DNA of 64,000 nt, from NCBI RefSeq assembly GCF_022760805.1, contig NZ_JAIVFL010000001.1, forward strand, positions 620,001-684,000, given 5' to 3'. Source of the stretch: Candidatus Mycolicibacterium alkanivorans (lineage in GTDB: Bacteria > Actinomycetota > Actinomycetes > Mycobacteriales > Mycobacteriaceae). Shown here piece by piece: positions 26,335 to 35,725 of the stretch; the stretch's first letter is position 1, and each line of letters starts with the position of its first letter. The translations under genes were made by a program, and so were the position numbers. The notes beneath the pieces were generated by a model that was given only the letters and a program-made list of their open reading frames with translations, ran no database searches and was not told the origin of the DNA.

Positions 26335-27305
26335 CCCAGCCGTCGCGGCGCAAGGGCGGCCTCGGCCGCGGTTTGGCATCGCTGATTCCGACCGGCCCGG
26401 CCGATGGCGGTCCGCGGATGGGCGACGCGGCGGCCGACGCGGTATTCGGTAGCGCACAGGTCGAGGTTGAGGTCGAGAACGTCGGAGCGATCTACCGCGA
26501 GATCGACCCGTCGGCCATCGAGCCGAATCCTCGTCAGCCGCGGCAGGTCTTCGACGAGGAGGCGCTCGCGGAGCTGGTGCACTCGATCCGCGAGTTCGGA
26601 CTGATGCAGCCGATCGTCGTTCGCGCGGTCCCGGAGGCCGCACCGGGCGCACCGCTCCGCTATCAGCTGGTGATGGGCGAGCGGCGCTGGCGCGCCGCCC
26701 AGCAGGCCGGCCTGACGAGCATCCCGGCGATCGTTCGCGAGACAGCCGAGGACAACCTGCTCCGCGACGCACTGCTGGAGAACATCCACCGTGTGCAGCT
26801 GAATCCGTTGGAAGAGGCGGCGGCCTATCAGCAGCTGCTCGAGGAATTCGACGTCACCCACGATGAACTCGCTGTCCGGATCGGGCGGTCCCGCCCAGTC
26901 ATCACCAACATGATCCGACTCCTGCGGCTTCCGATCGCGGTCCAGCGCCGAGTCGCCGCAGGGGTGCTGTCGGCCGGCCATGCCCGGGCGCTGCTGGCAC
27001 TCGAGGCCGGTCCGGAAGCTCAGGAAGAGCTCGCCGCGCGGATCGTCGCCGAGGGCCTGTCGGTGCGGGCCACCGAGGAGGCCGTCACCCTGGCCAACAG
27101 GGGGGACGGCAAGGCCCCGGCCCAGCCGCGGCGCAAGCCGATCCAGATGCCGGGGCTGCGGGATGTCGCCGAACGCCTCTCGAGTACCTTCGACACCCGG
27201 GTGACGGTCAGCCTGGGCAAGCGCAAAGGCAAGATCGTCGTCGAGTTCGGCTCGGTCGACGACCTTCAGCGGATCGTCGGCATGATGGACTCTTCGGCGG
27301 GCTGA
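26331..27305 (+). CDS. parB: Chromosome partitioning protein ParB
   Basis: 324 aa. The N-terminus [15 protein letters not shown] resembles the ParA-interacting end of ParB proteins. The ParB/Srx CTPase domain has [32 protein letters not shown] and [16 protein letters not shown]. The helix-turn-helix region is [20 protein letters not shown]. The C-terminal dimerisation segment has [16 protein letters not shown]. It binds parS and spreads as a CTP-dependent clamp. It overlaps parA by 4 bp. Confidence 0.97.
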
Positions 27306-27535
27306 GAACGCAGATATGACGACACCGGACAGTTCCGTCACTGTGACGCCAGCATGTTCTCGCGTTCGCTGCGCGCCCGTCTTCGAAGAGGAATCACACA
27401 GTGCCACAAAGCCTTTCGCCAATGACCAGCCGATCGGGCGGTTGCCAAGCCAGCACTGGCCCCCGTTGGGCGCGTCTCCTATCCTGGAGGGGCTGCTGCG
27501 CACGCCAGCGCACCTTGTGAAAGCCGGGGAAGCTA

Positions 27536-28267
27536 GTGTCCGTATTCATCGAGCCGCTGCAGCTCGAGGCGTTCGATCAACTTCCCAAGCATGCGCGCCA
27601 ATGCGTGTTCTGGGAGGTCGACCCCGCGACCCTCGGCGCGGGGGAGTACCTGCCCGACCCGGAGTTCGAGAAGGAAGCGTGGCTGTCGATGGTCATGCTC
27701 GAGTGGGGCTCGTGCGGCCAGGTCGCGGCCATGGCTCCCGCCGAGGGATCCGGCGGTGATGACGAAGGGTCCTGTCTGGGCTACGTCCTCTACGCGCCGC
27801 CTCGCGCGGTGCCACGTGCCCAGCGTTTCCCGACCGGACCAGTGAGCGCCGACGCAGTTTTGCTCACGTCGATGGGAACCGAGCCCGGCTATGCCGAGGG
27901 CCTGCCGCATTCGCTCATCAGCCAGGTCGTCAGCGAGCTGGTCCGCCGCGGCGTGCGAGCGCTGGAGGCCTTCGGTCGCACTGCCGATACCGCCGAGCTG
28001 ATGGGCGCCGAGATCGCCGATCCCGAACTGCGGCCGGCCGTCGAAGCGCTGGGGGACTGCTCCTTCGACCAATGCATGATCTCGGCCGACTTCCTGCTCG
28101 ATGCGGGCTTCACTGTCGTAGCCCCGCACCGCTACTTCCCGCGGCTGCGCCTGGAACTCGACAAGGGACTCGGCTGGAAGGCCGAGGTGGAGGCCGCACT
28201 CAAGCAGCTTCTGGACAGCGCACAGCTGCAGCAGCCGGTGGGAGCCGGCGCGGACGTTCGCAGCTGA
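27536..28267 (+). CDS. GNAT-acetyltransferase-like protein (Rv3916c-type)
   Basis: 243 aa from GTG at 27536. A conserved mycobacterial gene located between parB and cwlM. It contains WEVDPATLGAGEYLPDPEFE, a beta-strand region LGYVLYAPPRAVPRAQRFPT, then VSELVRRGVRALEAFGRT and FLLDAGFTVVAPHRYFPRLR, a layout consistent with a GNAT fold. I cannot point to a certain acetyl-CoA motif, and no substrate is known. The 230 bp before it hold a 13-bp palindrome, CGTCACTGTGACG (27336-27348). It ends 1 bp from cwlM, convergent. Confidence 0.8.
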   Translation: MSVFIEPLQLEAFDQLPKHARQCVFWEVDPATLGAGEYLPDPEFEKEAWLSMVMLEWGSCGQVAAMAPAEGSGGDDEGSCLGYVLYAPPRAVPRAQRFPTGPVSADAVLLTSMGTEPGYAEGLPHSLISQVVSELVRRGVRALEAFGRTADTAELMGAEIADPELRPAVEALGDCSFDQCMISADFLLDAGFTVVAPHRYFPRLRLELDKGLGWKAEVEAALKQLLDSAQLQQPVGAGADVRS

Positions 28268-28268
28268 A

Positions 28269-29516
28269 TCAGAGGGCGTGCCGCGCCTGCTCGGCGGCCT
28301 GCTCGTGGGCCAGCAACTCGGCGAAGGTGTAGGTTCCGGTGGGCCGGTCGTTCTTGCCTAGCAGGTACAGCCGCTTCACGGCGGCCAGGATGCCCTCGGC
28401 GATGGAGTCGCGAGTCTGCGGAGTCACCAGCATGGCACGATCACGCGGATTGCTGATGTAGCCGACGTCCACCTGGACGGTGGGCATGCGGGTCAGACGC
28501 AGCAGATCCCAAGTCCGGCCGTGCGTGCGGCAGTCACGTAAACCGGTGCGCGCCACCACTTCTCGCTGAATGAAGTCGGCGAGATTGCGGCCGATGGTGG
28601 ACACCGAACCGTGCGAGCTACCGAAGTAGAACGAGGCGACGCCGTTGGGCGACGGGCTGGGCTGGGTCTCGCAGCGCAGGCTGATCATCAGGTCCGCACC
28701 GACGCTGTTGGCGGTCACGGCGCGCTCGCCGTCGGACGGGCTGCGGTTGGCCGGACGTGACAGGAACGTCTCCATGCCGATTGCGGTCATCCGGCCCTCG
28801 AGCCGACTTGCCAAGTCCCACGAGATATCTGCTTCGCTGATGGGTCCGTCGGGGCCGTTGGTGATCAGGCCGTGGTCGTTGCCGCCGCGGCCCGGATCGA
28901 TGATGATGCGCTTACCCGACAACCGCGGGCCGGAGCGGCGGACCTGCTCCTCCTCACGGATGGCGTGCAGCGATCCGCCGGTGACCCGCGAGCCTAGAAA
29001 GTACAAGGAGCGCAACGTTTCCGGGCCGCAGATGCCGTCAGCCGACAGCCCGTACTCGCGCTGGTAGGACATCAGCGCACTGTGGGTCTGCAGGCCGAAG
29101 TGGCCGTCCACCAGCGCGGTATAGAAGCCGAGATCCTGCAGCCGGCCCTGCAGGGTCGCCACGTCGTCGCCGTACATCGGCGCGCCGAACTGGTGCAGCA
29201 GGGTCCGTGCGCCCAGGCGGTAGGAGGCCTCCCGCAGCGCGCGATAGGTGGCCTCACCGACGATGCCGTCGACGATGAGACCGCGACGCTGTTGGAACGC
29301 GCGCACGGCATGGTCGAGTTCGGCGTCGAACAGGTCGGCGGCTACGTGCCGTCCGGTCGTGAGATCCTCATCCGGATTCTCCAGCAGACCCAACGCGGCC
29401 AGCGCGGCCCGGATCTCGACCACGGCGCTACTGCGGTCACCGTGGCGCAGCGGCTCAGCCGGGCCGGTGCGATGCCATGAGGCATCGTCCGCGGCGCCGT
29501 GGTCCAGACTCGACAT
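28269..29516 (-). CDS. cwlM: CwlM, amidase-like regulator of peptidoglycan synthesis
   Basis: 415 aa. Two peptidoglycan-binding type 1 repeats (LDHAVRAFQQRRGLIVDGIV at about residues 68-87, and HSALMSYQREYGLSADGICG) are followed by an Amidase_3 domain from RIIIDPGRGGNDHG. True amidases have D-P-G-H-G-G; here the zinc-ligand His is Arg, so hydrolysis is unlikely. In mycobacteria CwlM is phosphorylated by PknB and activates MurA. The C-terminal tail (TGTYTFAELLAHEQAAEQAR) is the part linked to this regulation. No signal peptide, consistent with a cytosolic role. Confidence 0.92.
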   Translation of the reverse strand: MSSLDHGAADDASWHRTGPAEPLRHGDRSSAVVEIRAALAALGLLENPDEDLTTGRHVAADLFDAELDHAVRAFQQRRGLIVDGIVGEATYRALREASYRLGARTLLHQFGAPMYGDDVATLQGRLQDLGFYTALVDGHFGLQTHSALMSYQREYGLSADGICGPETLRSLYFLGSRVTGGSLHAIREEEQVRRSGPRLSGKRIIIDPGRGGNDHGLITNGPDGPISEADISWDLASRLEGRMTAIGMETFLSRPANRSPSDGERAVTANSVGADLMISLRCETQPSPSPNGVASFYFGSSHGSVSTIGRNLADFIQREVVARTGLRDCRTHGRTWDLLRLTRMPTVQVDVGYISNPRDRAMLVTPQTRDSIAEGILAAVKRLYLLGKNDRPTGTYTFAELLAHEQAAEQARHAL

Positions 29517-29712
29517 ACGAGGGCCCTTCGGTGACCGTGGTCAGCGGTGATGCGCGCTGACGGTTGCAGAGGCTAGACAGCATTCTCGCAGAAGCGGACC
29601 GCATTCCGGAAAACGGCAGGCGCGGCCGCCCATAACGGAATGGTCTCGACCAGTGGGTCTCGCGATGACGCTCAAACAGATGTCTTCGCGCCGAGACCGC
29701 TCGACCGGCGGC

Positions 29713-30045
29713 CTAGACGACGTCAGCGATCTCCCGCAACAGCGCAGCCTTACCTCTGGCTCCGACGATCCGCTTCACCGGCTGACCGTCCTTGAACAGG
29801 ATCAGGGTCGGGATCGACACCACCTGGAAGTCGCGGGCCGTCGATGGGTTCGCGTCGACGTCAAGCTTGGCCACCCGCAGCGCGCCGGCCTTCTCGGTGG
29901 CGATCTCCTCCAGAACCGGGGCCACCATCCGGCACGGCCCGCACCAGGTGGCCCAAAAGTCCACCAGCACAGGGGTATTGCTGGCCAGGACGTCGTCGGC
30001 GAACGAGTCGTCGGAGACGATTACGGTTGCGCTGTCGTCGCTCAT
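29713..30045 (-). CDS. trxA: Thioredoxin
   Basis: 110 aa. Classic thioredoxin fold with active site W-C-G-P-C in [20 protein letters not shown], the cis-Pro loop [11 protein letters not shown] and the end [15 protein letters not shown] [17 protein letters not shown]. It corresponds to trxC (Rv3914) of M. tuberculosis. ATG overlaps the trxB stop (ATGA), so reductase and thioredoxin are made together. Confidence 0.96.
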   Translation of the reverse strand: MSDDSATVIVSDDSFADDVLASNTPVLVDFWATWCGPCRMVAPVLEEIATEKAGALRVAKLDVDANPSTARDFQVVSIPTLILFKDGQPVKRIVGARGKAALLREIADVV

Positions 30046-31019
30046 CGTTGTGCTCCAATCATCTTTCCGGCGGCGCCGGATTCGTGTGCTACGGCCAACC
30101 AGCGTTCGGCGTCGATCGCGGCCGAACAGCCGCTGCCGGCCGCGGTGATGGCCTGCCGGTAGGTGCGGTCGACGAGGTCGCCGGCGGCGAACACGCCCTC
30201 CAGCGAGGTGGCGGTGGTACGGCCCTCGACCAGGACATAGCCGTCGGGGTCGAGGTCGACCGCGCCGCGCACCAGGTCTGACCGGGGATCGTGACCGATC
30301 GCGACGAACACGCCGGTGACGGGCAGGGTGGATTCCTCGCCGGTGACGACGTCGCGCACCCGCAGGCCGGTGACCGTCGTGTCACCCTCGACCGCGAGCA
30401 CCGCGGTGTTGGTCAGGAAGGTGATCTTGTCGTTGTCGCGGGCGCGTTCCAGCATGATTTTGGACGCCCGGAACTCCTCGCGCCGGTGCACCACGGTGAC
30501 GCTGCGGGCGAAACGGGTCAGGAACGTCGCCTCCTCCATAGCCGAGTCACCGCCGCCGATGACGGCGATGTCCTGGTCCCTGAAGAAAAAGCCGTCACAG
30601 GTGGCGCACGCGCTCACGCCACGGCCGAGCAGTTCCTGCTCACCGGGCACGCCCAGGTAGCGGGGAGCGGCACCCATCGCGAGGATGACCGCGCGGGCCA
30701 GATGCGTCTCGCCGCCCGCGGTCACCACCTCCTTGACAGGACCGTCCAGTGACACCGACTCGACGTCCTCCATCTGAAGGTCGGCGCCGAAGCGCAGGGC
30801 CTGCTCGCGCATCTCGTCCATTAACTCGGGCCCGGTGATGCCCGAGCGGAAGCCGGGGTAGTTCTCCACCTCGGTGGTGGTCATCAGCGCGCCGCCGAAG
30901 GTGGTGCCCTCGAACACCAAAGGATTCAGCTGCGCCCGCGCGGTATAGATGGCCGCGGTGTAGCCGGCGGGTCCTGATCCGATGACGATGACGTCATGGA
31001 CTGTAGGGGTGGCGCTCAT
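30042..31019 (-). CDS. trxB: Thioredoxin reductase (NADPH, FAD)
   Basis: 325 aa from ATG at 31019 ([20 protein letters not shown]), behind AAAGG. FAD motif [14 protein letters not shown]; redox-active Cys pair in [22 protein letters not shown] motif [16 protein letters not shown]-terminal FAD motif [19 protein letters not shown]. It reduces the neighbouring thioredoxin with NADPH. The sigM and trx genes are adjacent, as in M. tuberculosis. Confidence 0.96.
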   Translation of the reverse strand: MSATPTVHDVIVIGSGPAGYTAAIYTARAQLNPLVFEGTTFGGALMTTTEVENYPGFRSGITGPELMDEMREQALRFGADLQMEDVESVSLDGPVKEVVTAGGETHLARAVILAMGAAPRYLGVPGEQELLGRGVSACATCDGFFFRDQDIAVIGGGDSAMEEATFLTRFARSVTVVHRREEFRASKIMLERARDNDKITFLTNTAVLAVEGDTTVTGLRVRDVVTGEESTLPVTGVFVAIGHDPRSDLVRGAVDLDPDGYVLVEGRTTATSLEGVFAAGDLVDRTYRQAITAAGSGCSAAIDAERWLAVAHESGAAGKMIGAQR

Positions 31020-31116
31020 TTCAGCCTTTCTGCCGGGTCCCGGTGCCTGCGGAGGCGGGTGCCTCCAGGGCACCCGGTCAAACAACAGGGTAGGCCCGGC
31101 TGTTCCCCGCCGTTGA

Positions 31117-31623
31117 CTATGGGCGGCCGACGGTCGTGTCGGCGATCAGCCCGGTGTCGGCCGCGCTGCAATTGGGCGAGACCGCCAGCGCGACCAGCTC
31201 ATCGGGGCGATCGCCGGGCAGCACCAGCAGGACGGCCGGCCGGCCGCCGATCTGCAGTGGCTGGGCGCCCAGGACCTGCAGCGAGCCGGGGTAGCCGAGG
31301 CCGCTCAGGCAAGCGGCGCGGCGCTTCGGGTCGCTCAGCGGACCGAACTGTGGGCTGCGGCCGACCAGGGCGGCCAGCTCACGGCCCGACAGCGGCACCT
31401 TCGGTGTGACGGTGATGGTGCTGGCACTGGTCCGCGAGCTGACGGTGCCACCGGACGGGCGCAACAGCGCCGCGGTGCCGATACCGACAGCGGCGAGCAC
31501 TGCGGCCGCCCCCATCAAGGCCGCCGCCAGCCGTCGGGTGTTGCCGGCTGGACGGGCGGCGTGTGCGGCCCCACCCGGGGCGGCCGGTGCGACCGTGTGC
31601 GTCGGGTCGTCGCTGGGCTGCAC
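31117..31623 (-). CDS. Membrane-anchored anti-sigma-like protein (RsmA/Rv3912-type)
   Basis: 168 aa from GTG at 31623, 17 bp after the sigM stop. It has a short cytosolic N-terminus, one membrane segment ([23 protein letters not shown] minus its first residues, about 34-54), and an extracytoplasmic domain with two Cys ([11 protein letters not shown] and VSPNCSAAD). The position directly after sigM identifies it as the counterpart of the anti-SigM factor. I see no zinc-binding anti-sigma motif in the short N-terminus, so how it would hold SigM is unclear. Protein sequence alone is weak evidence. Confidence 0.7.
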   Translation of the reverse strand: MQPSDDPTHTVAPAAPGGAAHAARPAGNTRRLAAALMGAAAVLAAVGIGTAALLRPSGGTVSSRTSASTITVTPKVPLSGRELAALVGRSPQFGPLSDPKRRAACLSGLGYPGSLQVLGAQPLQIGGRPAVLLVLPGDRPDELVALAVSPNCSAADTGLIADTTVGRP

Positions 31624-31640
31624 CTGACCAGTGTGCCGGG

Positions 31641-32168
31641 TCAGGACCCGAGCAGGACCGCTAGGCGGGCGCGCGCCCGCGCGCAGCGGCTCTTCACGGT
31701 GCCTTCGGCCACGCCCAGCGATGCGGCGGCGTCGGCCACCGAGTAGCCCAGCATGTCGACCGCCAGCACCGCCACGCGCTGGTTCACCGGCAGGCGCATC
31801 AGGGCCCGGTGCACCAGAATGGCCGCCTCCACCTGGCCGGTGCGGTCACCGATCGTGCGGGTGTCGTCGTCGAGCGCGGTGGTCGGGTGGGCTTTGGCGC
31901 GCCGCAGCTGGTCCAGGCAGGCGTTGACGACGATGCGGTGCAACCAGCTGCCGACGGCGGCGTCGTGCCGGAACGACGAGGCCCCGCGGTGGGCGGCGAG
32001 CATGGCGTCCTGCAGCGCGTCGTCGGCGTCCTCGGCGCATCGCGTCGTGGTGCGCGCCAGCCGGTAGAGGCGGCCGTGGTGGCGGTGGAACAGTTCCGCG
32101 AACGCGTAGCGATCGCCGGCGACGTGGGCGGCCAGCAGGTCGGCGTCGGTACGGGAAGAACTGGGCAC
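31641..32168 (-). CDS. sigM: ECF RNA polymerase sigma factor SigM
   Basis: 175 aa from GTG at 32168. Region 2: YAFAELFHRHHGRLYRLART, then DADDALQDAMLAAHRG and WLHRIVVNACLDQLRR. Region 4: LMRLPVNQRVAVLAVDMLGY and DAAASLGVAEGTVKSRCARA. In mycobacteria SigM controls Esx-type and other surface functions and is held by the downstream membrane anti-sigma factor. No ribosome site is visible; TACCGT lies 6 nt before the GTG, so a leaderless mRNA is possible. Confidence 0.93.
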   Translation of the reverse strand: MPSSSRTDADLLAAHVAGDRYAFAELFHRHHGRLYRLARTTTRCAEDADDALQDAMLAAHRGASSFRHDAAVGSWLHRIVVNACLDQLRRAKAHPTTALDDDTRTIGDRTGQVEAAILVHRALMRLPVNQRVAVLAVDMLGYSVADAAASLGVAEGTVKSRCARARARLAVLLGS

Positions 32169-32224
32169 GGCCGGACGGTATTCACGGCCGCCGGGCCGCG
32201 CACTTCACCCCGGTCAGGAAGCTG

Positions 32225-35200
32225 TTAGGAAACGGCCTTGACGCTCAGTCCGGAGATCTCGGTGCGGTTCTTGCCGTCGGTGGTGCCCATCGTGGAGATC
32301 CACACCAGCAGGTAGGTCGTCGGCGAGGACGCGTTGACCTGGATGGTGTTGGACCCCGGCTTCAAGGCGGTGGCCTGGGTCAGCACGGTGGTGTCCTCGA
32401 GGCTGGCCGGGCTGGCGCTGGACGCCGAACGGATCTGCACCTGCGTTCCGGTGCTGGGCACCGTCAGCGAGACGCTGCCGACGGTGGTGGGCTGCGGCAG
32501 CTGCAGCAGCAGTCCGACGCCGTTTTTGAAGTTCGGGAACGGCGTGGGGTCGGTGTAGGTGTCCGTCACCCAGCCAGAGCCCGCGCTTCCGGTCAGGGCG
32601 AGGTCCGCTTTGTCCGGGTTGTCGGCGCCGCCCTGCGGGGAGAAGACAGTCGCCTTGACGGGTTTGACCGTGGCGCCGGAGACCGACGGGCTCTGATCCT
32701 GTGAGGCCGACGGGTTGAGCCCGAGCTGGTCGCCTTTGAGACCGCCGCCGACGTCACCGAAGATGCTGCTGAGCACCGAGGCGAGCACGATCAACGCGAT
32801 GACCAACACCCCGGCGCCGATACCGACACCGATCAGTAGGTTGCGCTTGCGCCGGGCCTGCGCCTCGGGATCGTCCTGGGTGGGCGGCTGTGCGCCGACT
32901 GGTGCGGCCGCGCCGATCGGCTCGATGAGATCGGTACGGTCGGCCACGGCCGTCGCCTGCTGCAGCAGATTCAAAAGTGTTGCCGCACTGCGGATTCCGC
33001 CACCGGATTGAATGGAGCGGGCGGCGGCCGCGGAGATCTGGAAGGGGATTTCGCGGTTGACGACGCGAGGCTCCAGCGGCTCGCCGGCCGGACCCTTCTC
33101 GGCGGCCTCGAGCCCGCTGGGCGCACCGGGCTCCGGCAGCGGCCAGCGATCGACCAGCAGCGCGTACAGTGCGGCGCCGATGCCTCGGATGTCGTCTTCG
33201 GGGGTGGCGCCGGGCATGGTCGCCGGGAACGCCAGCGCGACGTCGCCCTCGATACTGACCCGGACCCGACTGGGGTGATCGATCGACAGCGCGACGCCGG
33301 CCTCATGCGCTGCGCCGGCCGCGGCCGCCAGCGACTGGATCGCGCGCGCCGCGCCGATCGGGGACGGTGAGGTGTCGGCGACTTCCTTCAGAGAGCCGCC
33401 GCGGATCCACTCCGACACCACCAGTCCGCCCGATCCGGTGTTGGCCACGTCGAGCACGCGGGCTACCCCGGGCCGTTCGACGCGGCTCAGTTTGAGGGTG
33501 CGGGCCAAGATCTCTCGGACCTGCTCGTCCGGCAGGGTGCGGTCGGGGTCGACGAAGGTCAGTGCCACCTGCCGGTCGAGTGCGGTATCGAGGGCCTGCC
33601 AGAACTGCAGGCCCGGCGGCCCGCCGTGGGGCACCAGCAGCCGGTAGCGGCCGCCGCCGACGGTGGCGCCGGGGATGAGATGGGCATCCTGCTCGAACGC
33701 GATCGGCTCCCGGGTCGGATCACCGGCGAAGTCCTGCCGGGCGTTCGGCGCCCTGGGCGGCACCGTGTCGCTCCTGCCCGCCCCGGGCGGCACCGTGCCA
33801 ACGCTCACATCGGGCGGAACATCCGGCTGGAAGTCGTCGGCGGCCTGCCGCGGAATCTTCGTCGTCGCGTCACCGGGCGGACCGACAGGGGGCGTGCCCG
33901 AGGGTTGGTCGCTCACCTCCGGTCCTTTCCCCATCCATGCTCCGGCGTTGGCCGGAGGCCCGAACCGCAGTGGCGCAGACCCGGCTCCGGACGAACTGCT
34001 GCGCTCAGAATACGTGACCGGGTTATTCGCAGGAGGCGGGACGAGCGTGGCAGTTGAGGTACCGGCTACAGGTGGGGTTCGGGTGATCCGGCGTTTGACG
34101 GCGCCCGAGGCGGCTACCGCCTCGGGAACCCGGGCCGCCAGCATCACCGCGGCGAGGATCGGCAGCATGATCACGCCGAGCACCAGCAGCCGCAGCAGCG
34201 ACCCGGCGCCGCCGGCGTGGACGGTCAGCGCCTGCAGACCGAGCAGCCGGTCGACGACATAGGCGACGAGGCCGGCCAGCAGCGAGGCGGCGGTGGTCAC
34301 CAGGATGGTGCGGATCACGTCAAGGTCGAGCAGGCGGCCGCGCGGCGGCTTCAGCGACCGGCTCAGCAGGACGTATCCCAGGGCGGCGCCGGCCAGGAAA
34401 CCGGTGCCGTTGGCCGCGCCGAGGTAGCCGGCTACGAGTTCCTTGTCGTCGGTCAGGTGGGGAGCCAGCAGCGAGGCCGCGATCTTGACGCTGGTGATCG
34501 CGATGATGATGAGAATCGGCGTCCACGGTTGCTCGCGGGCATAGAACACCCGCAGCTGCAGCAGGACCAGCGCATAGGGGATCAGCGTGAACGACGACAG
34601 CGTGATCGCAATGCCCAGATAGTTGGCGTCGACCTCACCGAACTTGCCGTAGGCGAACAGGGCGCTGCCCGTTGCCGGGCCCCCGACCGTCATGAACGCG
34701 ACGATCGGGATGAGGGTCACCATGGTCAGCCGGGTGGCCAGGGCCAGATCGGCCAGCACCGCGGGGATGTCGTCGGCCGCGGCGTTGCGGCTCAGCCGCG
34801 GCATCACCACCGTCAACACCGTCACGCCGATCATGCCGAACGGCAGCATCAGCACCAGCCAGGTGTAGTTATAGATCGCCGGGCCGGAAGCCGCTGCGGT
34901 ACTGGCGATCTGGTTGCCCACCACCAGGCCGATCTGACTGATGAGCACATAGAGCACCATCGCCGCCGCCATGGTGCCGAACTTCTTGAGGCGGTCGTCG
35001 ATACCCCACAGCGGCCGCAGGCTGATTCGTTCGGCGCGGATGGCGATCAGCAGGACCGCGGTCTGGGCCACCACCCCCAGTGTCGTGCCGATCCCGAGGA
35101 CCAGCAGTTTGGCGTTGCCCATCTGCACCGGATCGACCGAAAGCGGTCCCGGCATAATCAGATACAAGCCCAAAGTCGCGATCGCGACGATGTTGTTGAC

Positions 35201-35725
35201 TACCGGCGCCCACGCTGGTGGTCCGAAAACGTTGCGATTGTTCAGGATTGCCATGAACACCGAGGACAGACCGTAGAAGATCACCTGCGGCAGAAGCAGA
35301 TACGCGAACGCGGTGGTCAGCGGCTGGTTGACCTGCGGGTCGCGGCCGAGCATCAATCGCACCAGCAGTGGTGCGGCGGCCACCGAGATCAGCGTGGCCA
35401 CCAGCAGCAGGGTCGTGGCCAGTGTGACCAGTCGCCGGACGAAGGCCTCGCCGCCGTCGGGGTCGTCACGCTCGGCGCGGGCCAGTACCGGAACGAAGAT
35501 CGCTGTGAACGTGGCCTCCAGCACCAGCGCGGCGATCAGGTTCGGCAACTGGTTGGCGACCGTGAACGCGCTGGACAGCGCGGCGCCGAGGATCGCGGCG
35601 AGGAGCACGATGCGAGTGAAGCCGGTGATGCGGCTGACCAGGGTTGCGAACGCCATGCCCCACGACCGGGACACCACCGCGGCGTCGGACAGCTCGGCGA
35701 CCGGCCGGCGGGGCGGAGGGGTCAT
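32225..35725 (-). CDS. murJ: MurJ lipid II flippase fused to an FhaA-binding pseudokinase domain
   Basis: 1166 aa. Residues 1 to about 530 form the 14-segment MviN/MurJ domain (SRSWGMAFATLVSRITGFTR, LPNLIAALVLEATFTAIFVP). After a Pro-rich linker comes a degenerate kinase domain, about 670-880 (GRYRLLVPHGGPPGLQFWQA), without normal catalytic residues. A single membrane segment at about 961-988 (NLLIGVGIGAGVLVIALIVL) leads to an extracytoplasmic domain of about 175 residues. In mycobacteria (Rv3910) the phosphorylated pseudokinase recruits FhaA to control lipid II export. It starts within the DUF6049 gene stop (ATGA). Confidence 0.94.
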   Translation of the reverse strand: MTPPPRRPVAELSDAAVVSRSWGMAFATLVSRITGFTRIVLLAAILGAALSSAFTVANQLPNLIAALVLEATFTAIFVPVLARAERDDPDGGEAFVRRLVTLATTLLLVATLISVAAAPLLVRLMLGRDPQVNQPLTTAFAYLLLPQVIFYGLSSVFMAILNNRNVFGPPAWAPVVNNIVAIATLGLYLIMPGPLSVDPVQMGNAKLLVLGIGTTLGVVAQTAVLLIAIRAERISLRPLWGIDDRLKKFGTMAAAMVLYVLISQIGLVVGNQIASTAAASGPAIYNYTWLVLMLPFGMIGVTVLTVVMPRLSRNAAADDIPAVLADLALATRLTMVTLIPIVAFMTVGGPATGSALFAYGKFGEVDANYLGIAITLSSFTLIPYALVLLQLRVFYAREQPWTPILIIIAITSVKIAASLLAPHLTDDKELVAGYLGAANGTGFLAGAALGYVLLSRSLKPPRGRLLDLDVIRTILVTTAASLLAGLVAYVVDRLLGLQALTVHAGGAGSLLRLLVLGVIMLPILAAVMLAARVPEAVAASGAVKRRITRTPPVAGTSTATLVPPPANNPVTYSERSSSSGAGSAPLRFGPPANAGAWMGKGPEVSDQPSGTPPVGPPGDATTKIPRQAADDFQPDVPPDVSVGTVPPGAGRSDTVPPRAPNARQDFAGDPTREPIAFEQDAHLIPGATVGGGRYRLLVPHGGPPGLQFWQALDTALDRQVALTFVDPDRTLPDEQVREILARTLKLSRVERPGVARVLDVANTGSGGLVVSEWIRGGSLKEVADTSPSPIGAARAIQSLAAAAGAAHEAGVALSIDHPSRVRVSIEGDVALAFPATMPGATPEDDIRGIGAALYALLVDRWPLPEPGAPSGLEAAEKGPAGEPLEPRVVNREIPFQISAAAARSIQSGGGIRSAATLLNLLQQATAVADRTDLIEPIGAAAPVGAQPPTQDDPEAQARRKRNLLIGVGIGAGVLVIALIVLASVLSSIFGDVGGGLKGDQLGLNPSASQDQSPSVSGATVKPVKATVFSPQGGADNPDKADLALTGSAGSGWVTDTYTDPTPFPNFKNGVGLLLQLPQPTTVGSVSLTVPSTGTQVQIRSASSASPASLEDTTVLTQATALKPGSNTIQVNASSPTTYLLVWISTMGTTDGKNRTEISGLSVKAVS

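Noticed and set aside
33761-33780. Possible fourth copy of the QERSDAG repeat in murJ
   Set aside because: Only about 16 bases match (GTCGCTCCTGCCCGCC) and the surrounding repeat is absent.
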